NCBI GenBank assembly: GCA_946902875.1
Contig: OX336340.1
Coordinates: 16,631,566 to 16,695,565, forward strand
Direction of reading: 5' to 3'
DNA: 64,000 bases
Source: Nematopogon swammerdamellus
Taxonomy: Eukaryota; Arthropoda; Insecta; Lepidoptera; Adelidae
A program made the translations under genes and the position numbers. The stretch's first letter is position 1; every line of letters begins with the position of its first letter. The notes under the pieces were generated by a model. It was not told the origin of the DNA. It made no database searches and was given only the letters and a program-made list of their open reading frames with translations. Positions 19,560 to 32,099 of this stretch are shown in pieces.

Positions 19560-20990
19560 CCTAGGCTTTAACTTTTTCAGACATGGCTTCCTGCACGTTA
19601 ATTTGAATATAAATTATAGTTATAGTTCTCTAGATATATAAATTTTATATACATTAAAGAAATCATATTTCCAGGATACAATTGATTACAAGAATAAGCC
19701 TCTTCCACTCATAGTGACCTCATGCGCTCAGCGGAATGGGGATCGGGGACAGGGGCGTCGAGTTTCCTCTTTAGGCAGTTCCCTCTTTACTAGAGCGGGA
19801 TGGAATCGTCACAAGGCGCTTACGATAAAACAAAGCGAATGTCGCTAGCACGTAAATCGTTTTTATTTTAATAAGTATGAAACATTTGAGCTTTGTGAAT
19901 TTTTCAAATCGTGCTTCACTAAAGAATATAATATTGTATTTGGAGAAAAATTAAAAAAAATATACATAATTTTTTTATATTTTACATTAGAAATTGCCGC
20001 AAAAATAGAGGAATGTTTCGATTTTTTTTCTATCGAGCGAAGTTAAAAAACTTGCTGTTTCAACGTCGAGGTTCACTAATGATAATCCTGTAGATTGAGA
20101 ACCCTGGAACATTCCCTATACTTATCTTTAACTTTCCATATGTCTGCATCAATCCTACACGGTACAGATGACCCGAGTGGTACAGGCTTAAGCAAATTTG
20201 GCTCGGACTATTCCTCGACTTCGATCACCTACTACAATGCAACTACACCTTTTTCTTACAACCTTTATTTATCTGAATAAATTCAAATTCGGCAGGTTGA
20301 GCAAAACTGCTCAAAATGTATGTAAAGTCATACTACAGCAAAAAGAGAAATAGCTAATTTTTTTATGTAAACCAACATGGGTGGCTTTGCCGAGAGACTA
20401 ACAGTGCAGTTGACAGAGCCAAAATCACCTCTCCTCGCGATACCACGCTCAATTAGGTGCCATGCCAGCACATTTTCGGACTGCTGATAGGCTGTCTAGC
20501 TTGTTAATGGTTAAAGGATTCGGGAAAAAAATAATTGTTTAGTTATACACATTCTCGCAGTGCAAACATTAATTTAAGATAACAATACCAGAAAAAAAAC
20601 TATCAGAAAAAAGCGAACAAATGTGAAAGAGCATTTGCATATAGGTACATAGCTAGTACGAATATGTAATATAATATAAGCCCGCAAAGAAAGAAAGGCG
20701 CTCACATTAATGGCGCCGCCGGAATTGGAGCTGCAATAGAAGCCCACGCTGCGCTGCGGCCAGCTTTGAACTAAACGAGCCTGAACTGTCACACGCCCTC
20801 ACACATTCATACGCATCCCAAAGTCCAAACAGTTAAACAAATAACCTCCTTTTTTTAAAGTCGGTTAATAATAAAAAGAATACATTTTCAAGGGCCGTGA
20901 GCCGACCACGCGAAAAAAGGCTGTTAAAATTAGGAGGTTTTGTTTACTGTTTCAGAAAAAAATATTTATTTAAAATAAGCAATAAATTAT
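19560..20990. other. Intron 1 sequence with minor repeats
   Basis: Non-coding. Recognisable pieces are TTTTTTTCTATCGAGCGAAG at about 20024 (also at 7790) and a SINE type C scrap at 20370-20470 (ACATGGGTGGCTTTGCCGAG). The remainder is A/T-rich with no signal. Confidence 0.4.
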
Positions 20991-20997
20991 ATATTGT

Positions 20998-21085
20998 ACT
21001 GTAATTTAGCATAGGTCTTGCAGCACAGCTATGATTACTCTGCTTACTACGATTGACGGGATACAGCGTGCGGTAAGTATGTAAA
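20998..21085 (+). mobile_element. SINE tail-2 fragment
   Basis: Carries TGCAGCACAGCTATGATTAC then TCTGCTTACTACGATTGACG and GGATACAGCGTGCGG, the 3' end seen in the copies at 991-1330 and 38327-38660, diverged. Confidence 0.5.
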
Positions 21086-21699
21086 AATAAATCAGTTAAC
21101 ATTTAAAATTATCTGCTGTACATCTTCACAAGAAGACTGTTTATCCAACGCCTCAAATACCACTATACTAATTTAACAGCCAGAATACAAACGCAAAACG
21201 AAGAGGTAGCCTTGTAACGTAGTTTGCAAAACTTCTTTCCATAGAATATTTAGAAACGTCAGAAGCGTTCGTGTGCTGTGATTGGCTTTTTTTCGAATTC
21301 CCAAGACCCCCCCTCCACCGGAACCACCGCCGTCTGTGATTGGTTCACGCCACATTCCGCGCGGAACCCCACCCGCTCCCGCTGCGCTTACCTCAGCCTC
21401 CCCGCTCCTATTATATTCTTGCGCTTGCGGTTAGTACTAAGCAAATAATTAGAGAGAATCATATTTAGTGATGCCGCCTCAATGAAAGCATGGCCTGGCA
21501 AAACATGATACACGGAAGACCAGAAACATAACCTGCATTGTGTGTGTCCAAAGTGTGTATAAAGATAGGCAGCTTGTTAGGTAAAATAAAACGATGGAAT
21601 AAAAAAAATCTGCGGTACAGAGATGATGTTAACTACTATAACATTTTCTGTTTAATTGTTAGTTGTGTGTAAGGTTAAGTAAGTTAGTTTGTTTGGCAT

Positions 21700-21785
21700 T
21701 TGCAATCCCCGCATACGACTGAATGTCCATGGGCATCGTTAGACACCTTATAAGTGGGCCGGCGGCGACACATCTCGCGCTTTCA
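21700..21785 (+). mobile_element. LINE 3' scrap
   Basis: Matches the end of the LINE at 8446-8879 in the other direction: CCCCGCATACGACTGAATGT, CCATGGGCATCGTTAGACAC, CTTATAAGTGGGCCGG. Only the last codons and the start of the 3'UTR remain. Confidence 0.6.
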
Positions 21786-22081
21786 ATAATAAAAAACCTA
21801 CCTACACTATGCACACTTTTAGGTGGATTATGGTAAGGTTAGGTTTATTTGTAATTTTAAGATAAGTTTTTATTGTACAATATTATTTTAGTGAGCCAAT
21901 TAAAAAAAAATTATAAATACAATAATTTTATGCGCCGGTGAAGGCCTATAGATTAATATGGTTACCGAGAAACCGCTTCAAATCCTATGATTGATGAATA
22001 TTTTTATTGTTTTTAAGTTTACTTTATTGTTGTTTACTAAAAAAAAAAATCAAGATGTTTGGGTAAATTCATCGTTTTGTG

Positions 22082-22878
22082 TTTATTTATTTATTTATTT
22101 ATTATAGAATCAACATCTTTACAGTTACAATCAATTAAGTAGTAAAAACTTGTACAATATTAAAGACAATAACAGATTCAAGCAATATTGATATAGTATG
22201 GTATAAACCACAGTATAGACGGAGAACATTTGAGTTGCATTGCAAGAAAGAGAGATATGTAATTATAATGCTAGATTGGTGGTGAAAAATAACAATCTAA
22301 TGCAAATGATTAAGTAAAGGAGCACTAAGCAATGCGTAGATATCTTATAGATTAAGCAAGTCCACAATTCACTTCATTTAGGTAAAAAACGCATTTAAAT
22401 TTTTAGGTTTATAATAAATCAGTGTTAAAGCTAAAGTTAAAGTTCGAGTTCGCTCTTCACAGCACTGCCATCGTAAGTATAAATAATTTTACAAAAGTAT
22501 GGTAATACGTAATAGGTAGAATAATTTATATGACTTTATATCTAAATAGAAAAAATGTGTGGGAGATATTGAGGAATAAGGTATTATATGTGTATATATC
22601 TAATTTATCTATAAAGTGTTTAGTGTTGTTTTGATTTGGTTTCTATATGCTGTTCTGCTTAGATGGAAGATGTCCACATCTCGAAATAAGTTGTTAAATG
22701 TGTGCGTTAGTCTAGGCAAGATAGAATTTTGAGCATAGTTTGTGCGATGCGCGGGCTCGCGGAACAGCGGAGTATGGCGGGTGCGGCGTGGCGGAACATT
22801 CAGTGCCACTTCCCCCAGCAGCTCTGCACTGTCTATGCGCCCGCGCATCACGTCAAATAAAAATGTCATGTCCGCCAT
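22082..22878 (-). mobile_element. LINE 3' end of a second family, with (AATA)n tail
   Basis: Minus strand encodes MADMTFLFDVMRGRIDSAEL, LGEVALNVPPRRTRHTPLFR, EPAHRTNYAQNSILPRLTHT and FNNLFRDVDIFHLSRTAYRN to a stop at 22609. The R(R/Q)TR...LF..P..RTNY pattern is the C-terminal piece common in lepidopteran jockey/CR1-type LINEs. A 500-base 3'UTR and a TTTATTTATTTATTTATTTA run (22083 on, plus strand) follow. It is 5'-truncated next to candidate exon C. Confidence 0.7.
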
Positions 22879-22963
22879 AAAAATTTCATGCCCGCTTAAG
22901 AAATTCCACTACAATATTTATATAATTAATTAGCCAAACGTTTAGAAGAGTTAAATAAATAAC

Positions 22964-23105
22964 CTTTCTGGTGGACGCCGAGCCACGGTTGCCACAGGGA
23001 CACGTTGAACTTGGGAGATTTGGGCGGTTCCATCGACAGACTCTTAATGTTCTCCAGCGTGGTGCGACTCGCCAACAGGAACAGGTAGTGAGGTAATTCC
23101 ATCAT
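22964..23105 (-). CDS. Candidate alternative first coding exon C of Tgi
   Basis: From ATG ATG at 23105 the frame reads MMELPHYLFLLASRTTLENI, then KSLSMEPPKSPKFNVSLWQPWLGVHQK, and ends in one base before AAAG|GTTATT. It ends in phase 1, so it can join the exon at 19471 in frame (Glu at the junction). The donor is weak beyond GT. Upstream, CTTTTTCTTCAG at about 23210 could be an acceptor for an untranslated exon, or an Initiator with the TATATAAAG about 43 bases further up. A LINE fragment ends only about 85 bp beyond the donor. The peptide is not recognised. Confidence 0.4.
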
Positions 23106-23209
23106 CGACGTACACGCCTCACCAGTCACCGCTACACACGATCCTCACTTCGCACCGGTCGACGACGATGCTTTTCTTACGGAAGTTGTAAACTAACTTT
23201 TTATTCTCA

Positions 23210-24820
23210 CTGAAGAAAAAGTTTAAATGTTCTAAACATCACGGACTTTATATAAGTCAATGTTTAAAACAAAAGCAATCAACACGATTCGCGTTCACGA
23301 ACAGTTAGCAAATTACCCCACCCGATTCACACACGTTCATTCATAAAATTTCACCATAAAGCAAAATCAACGCATTAGAGCGGGTCACGCCACAAACCAC
23401 GTCTCGACACAGGTAGGACTGGAGGAGGACTGGATAAAAAAGCGAATGGAGAAGATTACATCGGAATAAATGAGATGAACAAAAACGAAGGCGCTGCTAA
23501 GAGAGAAAAAAGACAATCGCGCCACATCCACGAGGCCGGACGTCTCGGGCGTAGCTTCCTCTGGACCCTTCCACAGGGCGCTCCTAAACCACACACGCGA
23601 CTAAACATTCCTAAACATTCTCATACAATAATACAAGAATCCCAACTCACCAGGTATTGTTGACAGTTGTTGAAGTCAACCAATGAAAATAGTCATAAGA
23701 CAGAGTTTTATGAGAAGATGGTAGACTAACTAAAGATAGACATGAATAGTATACAAACACAAACTATAAACATATGGCATACAACAAAAATAAAATACAA
23801 GAACAAAAATATGAATGGCATGGCGGGATTCCAAAGGTGCAGCCTCAGGAGAGTGGACATGAGAGGGGAGGGAGAGGATCCCAGGAGTGAGGGGTCCCTC
23901 CTGCGGTAACTCCGGAGCGGGAGTGGGGCATTTAATAAGGGGTATATATAGGTTAGGAGGAGGAGTGGGAGTGGGAAGGGCGAGGGTTGCAAATTGGAAT
24001 AATAGTCCCCCTCCCCCGCAGGGGGCGAAGGGGATTATGTGTATTTTCAATGGTCTATATATTAGTGTCTAAATTAAGACACAAAAATAAGTATTTCAAT
24101 GGTCATAAAAATAACCTCAACCTATTTTTAAGTAAGTGAGATCGGTAAGATACTATTTCGGTGAAAAAAAAAAGAGTAACTTCCGCAAATAAATATTTCA
24201 CCCACGCGTTCCTAGAGAGTCAAATTATTATACTAGGCTACCAGTGAGTTGCTAACTTAGCTTGAAAATTATTAATATTAATTATTAACTAGGATGACGA
24301 AGAAATAAGGAGTGAGGAATCGAACGGATTTTTCATTTCACTTGGTGAATCTCGTCTAGACTAGAATATACAGTCACGTAGTAAGTTAGTCATACAGCAA
24401 CTACATAAAGATAACACGACGAGGTAGTAAACACAAGAGAATGAATGACTCAGATGAATTAAAATTGTAAATATTAAACCTTGCTCAATTAACGCATAAA
24501 ATTTGGTGGAATCATTGTTTCAAGTAGGATCCGTAATCGGTGCTCAGACTATATAAAATCGAAACAATAACATTTATATTGTCTCTTTCGACACGAAAAT
24601 GTATGTAAATGTTGCCACATATTGATTGTGTTGACAGCAGACAAAAGAAGCGCTGATTTTGCACTTCGTCCAGAAACCAAATCAATTCAGAGATGGAGCA
24701 ATGGCAGAGAACCAAGAGGTCAGCAGTTGGCATCAATTACCGTAACGCTATTGTTTGCCATTATTAATCATAATCTCTATTTTTATCGAATTTGTTAGTT
24801 CCTTTCGGCTCCTAGGCGCT
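23210..24820. other. Intron 1, possible leader exon region
   Basis: On the minus strand, CCTG|GTGAGT at about 23650 is a good donor and CTTTTTCTTCAG at about 23212 a good acceptor, so an untranslated exon upstream of candidate exon C is possible. TATATAAAG lies at about 23254-23246. The stretch 23870-24035 is unusually G-rich on the plus strand (GGAGGAGGAGTGGGAGTGGG). No coding feature is supported. Confidence 0.3.
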
Positions 24821-24823
24821 TTT

Positions 24824-24929
24824 TTTTTTTTTTATGGAAACTGACACGGTTGGCTACATCACCTACAACATCCGTGATGTCAGCCCATAACACCGGGTGA
24901 ACTTGGTGCCACGTCAGTGCTTCCCTTCG
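24824..24929 (-). mobile_element. SINE tail-1 fragment with target duplication
   Basis: Runs from a T tract through ATGGAAACTGACACGGTTGG, ACAACATCCGTGATGTCAGC and GCCACGTCAGTGCTTCCCTT. GCGCTTTT occurs at both edges, compatible with a target-site duplication of a 5'-truncated insertion. Confidence 0.75.
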
Positions 24930-25549
24930 CGCTTTTGGCAATATTCAGCCATAGTAAAATGAGTCTGTTTAAACTATGATTCAGGGTTAGCATAAATTAC
25001 CTATCGTCTGTGTGATTAAGAAATTAAATTATTACCTATTGTAATCAACTAATCACCAACATTATCTACCAGTATATCTAGCGTGGGAATGCCACGAGTA
25101 GTTTCAGAAAACTGTTTCTAACGTAAAACATACTAATGTTTTATGTCCAAGCAAAATTTTAAATGTTTATTTAAATTTTATCATAACCAATATAATTTTA
25201 GAAATAATCTTACAATCCTTATTTCTGTGTCTAGTTTCTGTTGGGGACTTCAACTTCTTCACTCAAATCACAATAACGTTTGCCTCGTCCTGTATAGCAA
25301 ATGCATCAACCTGTCCAGGTCCATTCATGAAAGTGCGTGCGGGTTCTAAGGGGAGGGGATTAATGAACCCCGCTACCCGCCCACCCCTGTCCTCCCACTC
25401 CTGCTGGACCTCGCACACACCAGCCTAAGGATATAAGTGTATTGTGATCGATCAGATCAAATGCATCTTTATAATGGTGATATTTAGAATGAAAATCAAT
25501 TGAAGAAACTTTAGAGAAAACTATATTTAACTCATCATAGAATTATAAA

Positions 25550-25960
25550 CTTTATTAATGAATGGAGAGAGGATATATTCGTATGGGGAGAAGGAAAATA
25601 CTGTGGTTTGTATCCTTGACTTGAAGGTTATTTATTTTTTTAAGGATGTTGAGGGACGAGGGAAGGAAGGTCGGTGTAGAAGGTTGTATTGTAGCGCCGG
25701 TCGACCGACAAAAAACACACGTAGGTTTATCGAAGGAATTTTTTTACTATTTTATTAATTTCTGTTTCCTTTGAAGGCCCTCCCATAAAGGAACACCGAC
25801 CGCTGAGATTTAGCGCCACTTTAGTTTCATGGGATTCAATTAACCTTTTAATAGTATTTATTCCTTTGGAATCGATGATGCCCATTCCTTCTACATTCAT
25901 GTGTTTATTCTCCCAAACGAATATAAAAAGGGGTCTGGTTGAAATAAATTGCAACTCTGA
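25550..25960. other. Unassigned repeat-like stretch with short open frames
   Basis: Open frames of 66 and 75 codons occur on opposite strands with no family I recognise. CCTCCCATAAAGGAACACCGACC looks like mobile-element sequence, but no ends could be placed. Sequence from 24930 to 26340 is otherwise A/T-rich intron. Confidence 0.2.
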
Positions 25961-26359
25961 ATTAAATTTTAGTTAGTTTTATAGTTACAAGGACCCTATA
26001 CAAGTTATTTAGATTGTATTTTATAATTTTCCGCGAAAATTCAATGAAAATGTCTTATTTTAGAGAGTTTTAATATTCCAATTTCATGTATGTCTTTAGC
26101 TAGATTCCATAAGAAATATAAACTGTGTTGTTGTATATTTTGTATATTGTTTATCGAGCATTCTATACTGTAGTTGAACTAGTATGTTCTATGTTTCAAT
26201 TAAGTTTTTTTATAGTTAAGGTGACAACATAGTTTAAAAATACATTTAGTAATGTTTATTACACATGCGAATAGAAATAAAAATTATATTTTAGAAATTG
26301 GGCCAGAAGGAAATTTGAACAGTTAAATAATTATAGATATATAGTATAACAGATAGAAA

Positions 26360-27420
26360 ATAATTTATTGCTCCAAAAGCATTTCACAGAAACAAGCACA
26401 ATATAATGTTTACATGAGGTGCAAAGGTGGACTTATCTCTTACAGAGAATTCTTCCTTCAACCTTTGATGACGAATTACAACAATAAAATGATTTACAAA
26501 AATAAAAATTTATATTTTATTTTTAAAGATAGTTTAAAGTGTTTAAAATGACCATTTCAAGGAAGCTAACAAACATCAATATCTAGCTATAGAACGTTGA
26601 ACACCTGACGCCGACCGGACCGTTTGAGACCATAGGTAGGATGCGCCGGCGCAACTCCGTTCCCAGAGATCTATTGAACGGTTTAATAACTCCCTCGCTC
26701 ATGATCGACGATCTACTACAACCAAGTATTATCGACCATTGAAGTCAGTAAACGTTAGTGATTTCGGAAAATAATAATATTCGTCATGCTCTTAGAATGT
26801 GACACTCGACTGAAAGCATCTTATAGAACACAACACAATGACTTACGAATAAGTTAAAATGTTACATTAGTATGTGAGTAGAGTGAGTGGGAAACAAGTT
26901 TGTTCCATTACCGATTAACTGGTCTAAAGCTTTTTTTAACATTAAATTACTTATTTTTATAAACAAACCGCAAGGAAGGATAATTTCGTGGATGCTGTAA
27001 CTTGGCCACTGGCAAAATAAGCAAGATATGCGTGTGACTGCACCGGTTTACCGGTTTGAAGTCGAGGAACAAGAAGGACATTTCTATAAGAAATTGAGAT
27101 CAGGGTTCTTGAAGCTGCAGCTCCTCTGCTCAACCTCCAAACTATAATTAAGCCCGTCGGATGGTGGTTTTTATTATTTTTTATTGTTGCCGGTTCGAGT
27201 CCGAGCTCACTGCTGGGTTCATTCAGGCGAAGCGCTGCTGACCTGTTATTACCGACTTGGAACACAACGCTGTGACGTCACTACTCTACTTTTATCTCCA
27301 CAAAAACTCTGATAATCACTATTTTCCAACTTGATTACTGTGCTTGCTTAAAATGATTGGTGTTTTGGTAAAATTAATACGGTACCCTACCTAACAAAGA
27401 ATCCAGTCGCTAAATTATAT
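26360..27420. other. LINE tail scrap and plain intron sequence
   Basis: 26360-26465 (minus) matches the LINE tail type seen at 370-480 (ATTTATTGCTCCAAAAGCAT, then GTGCAAAGGTGGACTTATCT). A 102-codon open frame at 26957-27265 has no recognisable motif. Confidence 0.3.
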
Positions 27421-27654
27421 GTTTGCGAATTTAAACTTGGAATGCCCACAGCACCGAATATATATTACTAGCGTCCCACAGTCCCATTATGTAGCTGTAT
27501 AAACCCTGTACGACAAACATTATATGACTTAATTCACAATATTGCAATGGACCTATTGAATTACAAAACAAATTGAAAGACAGCCCAAATATAATGACAT
27601 TTCTTTTCAATAATTTCTTGAAATGTGTTCTGGAATGCACACTAATTGTCTCTG

Positions 27655-27690
27655 AAATTGGTATAATTATTTCTATAATTATACCAATTT
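27655..27690. repeat. Perfect 15-bp stem hairpin
   Basis: AAATTGGTATAATTA at 27655-27669 pairs exactly with 27676-27690 across six bases. It is A/T-rich. A third copy of ATTGGTATAATT follows at about 27717. Confidence 0.6.
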
Positions 27691-28046
27691 AAATGATTAA
27701 ATGTTTAATTATTTTATTGGTATAATTTATTCAACTAGGAAGTCATTACCGCATACCACTACGAAAGCATCAAAACTATCCGAGAAATTCAGAGAAGCGT
27801 GAAATTACAAAAATAAGCGAGATCGCATCGCCGCTTCTGAGAAGGATTTTATTTTCAAAATTGATACCTACCACGTTCCGAGAAGTTCCAAATAATAACT
27901 TTCGAGAGTCGGGACATCAAAACTCGCGTTCACGTTATATTTAAGCCACGGCTACTGCAGCTTAATCTTTGATAATATAATTGTGGTTGAGTGAAATCAA
28001 AATGAGTTAAAAATTACAACTCATTCGAGACATAAGCACACCTACG

Positions 28047-29340
28047 TCACGTGGAATGTCAATAATAAAACAAAGTGCATTCCGACCTCGCATTATAACT
28101 TCCGGAACAGCTATGGCTGGACTGGAGGCCATCACATCAAATGAAATACACTCACGCGATACATCGGATGAAGATTAATTAATGAAATGAAATTAAATGA
28201 AAATATACTTTATTGCACAAAAAGTGACAAAAGGCGGACTTAAAGCCTAAGGGCATTATCTGCCAGTCATACCTGGGATTGTGAGTAGGGTAGATGGGTA
28301 GTGCGGAAAATTAAATGAGATAATTTTTTTTAAGAGTACAAAACTAAACAATAAAACATAGATAATAGTAATAACATACAACTAAATACATTCGTGATTT
28401 ACATACATACAAGTTCAAAAGTACATATACATATACGCAATATAAACAAATACATACATACATACCTAATGCAGTTTCTAAACAAGCGATAACACACATG
28501 GAAACATTAAGGGTTTGAAAACATATGTTCCCTCAAACGGGATTTGAAAATATTAATGGCTACCGTATTTCTAAATCTCCACAAAGACGAGAATGTACCA
28601 GCGCCATTGTTAACAAAGCATATCGTGAGACACGAAAATGACAAATTGTTCAGATATCACTGCAGATGAGAAACGGTTGAAGACTGCAACATTGTCTTGA
28701 CGTCATACGTAATTACGTACCCCACGTCACGAGAGGAATGCCAATATAAAGCAAAGTGCATTCTAATCTCACATTCCCACGGATCCTAATTTCCGTTTAC
28801 CCACTCTAGTCACATTATAAAAATACACTCACGCGACAGATCGGACAAAAGTGAATCATTGGCTTCCGAATTTCTCAATCACCTACAAAGATGGGAATAT
28901 GCGACCGCCATTAGAGACAGATTAGGCATATTGTGAGACACGAACGGGACACGCTATTCGGATGTCGCTGTAGATGTTAAACCATTGAAGACTACAAAAC
29001 TTTCTTGACGTCATCTGTATCCTACGTCACAAGAGGAATGCCACAAAGTGCATTCCAACCTCGAATTCCCACGGATCCTAATTTCTATAAAGCCTCCAGT
29101 CACATTTATATGCACTCACGCGACAGATCAAACAATAATGAATCCTTCCAAATTTCTCGATCACCGCTATTGGAGACAAATTAGGTATATCGTGAGACAC
29201 GAGAGGGATGAACTATGTTAATGTCACAGCTGTTGATGAGGAATTGTCGAAGGCCGTAATGGAACCCTTTTTGACGACGTCACTCGCACTCTACGTCAGA
29301 AGTAGATCTAAATTACTATCTCGCATTCCCACGGTTCCTA
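28047..29340. repeat. Tandem repeat of ~300 bp, three copies, first one interrupted
   Basis: Copies begin at about 28047, 28727 and 29026 with GTCAC(A/G)(A/T)GAGGAATGCCA-like sequence. They share AAGTGCATTC, CCCACGGATCCTAATTTC, ACACTCACGCGACAGATC and GTGAGACACGA. The first copy is split by a LINE tail (28180-28555). The 77-codon open frame at 29208-29441 falls in the third copy and has no recognised motif. Confidence 0.75.
28180..28555 (-). mobile_element. LINE 3' end inserted in the tandem repeat
   Basis: In plus view it starts AATGAAAATATACTTTATTG, then GCACAAAAAGTGACAAAAGG and CGGACTTAAAGCCTAAGGGC, the common end of lepidopteran CR1/jockey-like elements, and finishes near AACGGGATTTGAAAATATTA. 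ATTAAT occurs at both edges and may be the target duplication. Confidence 0.6.
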
Positions 29341-30620
29341 AATTAACTTCCGTATCGCCTTCGGTGATATCAAACTTACAGACATGCGACCAGGGCATGC
29401 GACTCATCGGGCAAGAATTGGTCGATAAGTTAGTTAGCTAATTACAAATCTTTACCATTTCCATCAAGTTTCTTTGTCTCTCTAATCTACCCTACTCTAT
29501 CGTACTCATATTACAAAAATAAGATTGTATCTGTATTTTATTACTCTTAATAGTTTATTAACTTGAAGCTAATGTCGAATGCTAGTTGACGTGCCGACTT
29601 TGCAAATAGACTCAAAATCCCTTCCACTAATTCTCAATTCAGATTATCTGTTCTAAGCACTGAGCTCAGTGGTTCTAAGCACTCTGTCTATTCTACGCGT
29701 CATCTAGGCAAATTTGAATGAAGTACCTGATGTGAATATGCTGAAAATATGCAGGCACTATTATCAAATTCTGACAGTCTGTCCGTCTGCTTTTATCTGT
29801 TTAGAAAACCTATTAACCTCGACACTTTGAATCGAGGGAACTTGAAATGAAATGAAATTAACTTGAACATAATATGTAGGTGCCGACGACATAGCGAGCA
29901 TACTCAAAGTATCACGCAAGCGAAGTTGCGGGAAAAGTGTACTAGTAGATAAACGGGAAGTATCAATCGGCTGTAGCCGAAATATGTAAAATTGTTCATC
30001 TCGTGAGGCACGGAAGGGGCTCCGCAGCACGGTAGCCGAACGACTTCCAGAGCCGCGGGCGGGACAACATCCGCTCTGCGCCTACAGGCTGCGCCGCGTA
30101 AGCTCCGGTCACGCGAACCAACTATATGCAGCCAACATTTTCGTGCAGACGCGTAATTGTAAGAGGTTTACATGCGGGAGGAAAAAAAGAACGCGTTAAA
30201 GAAACTCTTCGCAAATGCATGCTTCAATGGCAGAATCGCGGAGTATTTACGAGTACTTCTTGAGTTCGAAATAGCGGATAACTTGGCAATGGGGGTTCAC
30301 CAATTGTATTCGTTTCGCGATGATGGGGCCTTTTATATCTTTTCGAAATTAGCCATATAACTAAAGTTGGCACAGGCAATTCAGAGAGAAACTTTTGAGA
30401 TTAGTCGATCGTTTTCCTTTCCTTTACAAAAACCTCAAAAAAAGTAGTTAACCTTTTTGTAATTACCAAAGTTAGAGTAGGAAATGCAGAAACAGTAGTG
30501 AGTTGTGATTTTTAAACTAAGTAACGAAATTAAGTATACAAGATCTGGTGATTTAAGCAGAAAAATAAATATGCTCCGCCAAAATCTAACCAGGAAAAAT
30601 TAAATCTCGTTCTAAATAAA
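29340..30620. other. Intron sequence, one decayed Helitron end
   Basis: CACGCAAGCGAAGTTGCGGG-AAAAGTGTACTAG (29910-29945) is a decayed Helitron 3' end. 30010-30110 is CpG-rich. No coding feature is supported; the 62-codon frame at 30172-30360 has no motif. Confidence 0.35.
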
Positions 30621-30626
30621 CCGTAG

Positions 30627-30950
30627 TTTTTTTTTTATGGAGACTGACACGGTTGGCTACATCACCTACAACATCCGTGATGTCAGCCCATAACACCGGG
30701 TGAACTTGGTGCCACGTCAGTGCTTCCCTTCGGTCGTGCCGGCTACACTGAACTGGACGGAAAACACAAACTATTTACATAGCTGTTTCGACCGACCTTT
30801 CATTCAGTGCGGTGGTACCAACCCGGGCGGGTTAAACCCTACCACCTAGTAATATAAGAAGGGAGTCATATCCCTTAGTCGCCTTTTACGACATACGCGG
30901 GGAGAGATGCAGTGGGGCTATTCTTTTATAGTACCGGCCCCACACGGTAC
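30627..30950 (-). mobile_element. SINE, head B + tail 1, copy 2
   Basis: Nearly identical to 15669-15992. Its head end is doubled: GTACCGGCCCCACACGGTAC is followed at once by a second AGTACCGGCCCCACACGGTA (30952-30973). Confidence 0.8.
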
Positions 30951-31609
30951 ATAGTACCGGCCCCACACGGTATATGGTATTGGGCAGAATAACATTAATT
31001 ACGATAATTAACAAGAATAAAGCTAAGCCCTAAGGGACTGTGTTGTTGGGAGGGTGCGTGTTGTTAGGTATTGCCTTCCAGAGCCCGAGGACTCTAGGCA
31101 GTACCCTCATCAAACCCTTCACTTTCATAAATTGTGCCTGCTAGCTATGTTTGCACCAAAATTTTAAACAAATCTGAATACATCGACTAGGCTAGGTAAG
31201 CTCTTGTAGGCTTTTCACTGTTTATGCATGCTTTTCATAGGTCGTTGGTTCGAAATAGTGTGAAATAGCCGAATGTTTAAGCATTTATTTGAATTAATAT
31301 ATTGTGTGTTGGAACTGGAGGGACACGAATAAATTGTTTTGTGTATTGCTCTGCTGGAAGGAACACTTTTTGAACAGTTAAAATTATACATCGTCGCAAC
31401 ATAATTATTACATTTCCAACAGTCTCAGATTCAAAATTGCTTTCAGATCTACCACGGACACTTTCTACATGTACGGCTGCCTCCAAAAGTGGACGCACAC
31501 TTGCAGAATCTTGCCGCACAAATTAAGCCTCTTACTTCGGTTAGTGCGCTTATGTGACAACGTTCTAACAGTTGCATTGCATCTGTGCTTTTAGAGTAGA
31601 CTATTAGTA

Positions 31610-32090
31610 TTTTTAACCCCCGACGAAAAAAACGGAGGGGTGTTATAAGTTTGACGTGTGTGTGTGTGTGAGTGTGTGTGTGTGTGTCTTTCTGTGGCAT
31701 CGTAGCTCCAAAACGGATGGACCGATTTGGATGCAGTTTTTTTTATTAGGAAGCTTGTTTAATCGGGATGGTTAGCTATGTTTGTAATCAAGTAATCAAG
31801 TAATTAAGTAATAAAAAAAATCATTATGTTAAAAAGTGGCCCGATTTTCATGCGGTTTTTTTAAAAAAGCTTGAAATAAAAGTTAAATTACCAATTTTAA
31901 AAACCCCCGACCCTTAAAAATTCAAAAATAATTTCCGTTTACTTACTCAAAGGAGTCGGGGGACCGCTAAGTAAATAAAATATAAAAACTCAGAGCTGCG
32001 CGGGTATTTATTTAGCGGTCTCCCGACTCCTTTAAGTAAACGGAAATTATTTTTGAATTTTTAAGGGTCGGGGTTTTTTTAAATTTGTAA
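31610..32090 (+). mobile_element. CCCCCGAC-type repeat, plus copy
   Basis: Starts AACCCCCGACGAAAAAAACG then GAGGGGTGTTATAAGTTTGA, a (TG)n run (31657-31687), TGGCATCGTAGCTCCAAAAC and an A/T-rich body. It ends in a self-complementary block, ATAATTTCCGTTTACTTACT...AAGTAAACGGAAATTAT (31929-32051). A reverse copy lies at 33650-34078, and a scrap of the block at 61360-61445. Confidence 0.65.
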
Positions 32091-32099
32091 TTTATTAGA

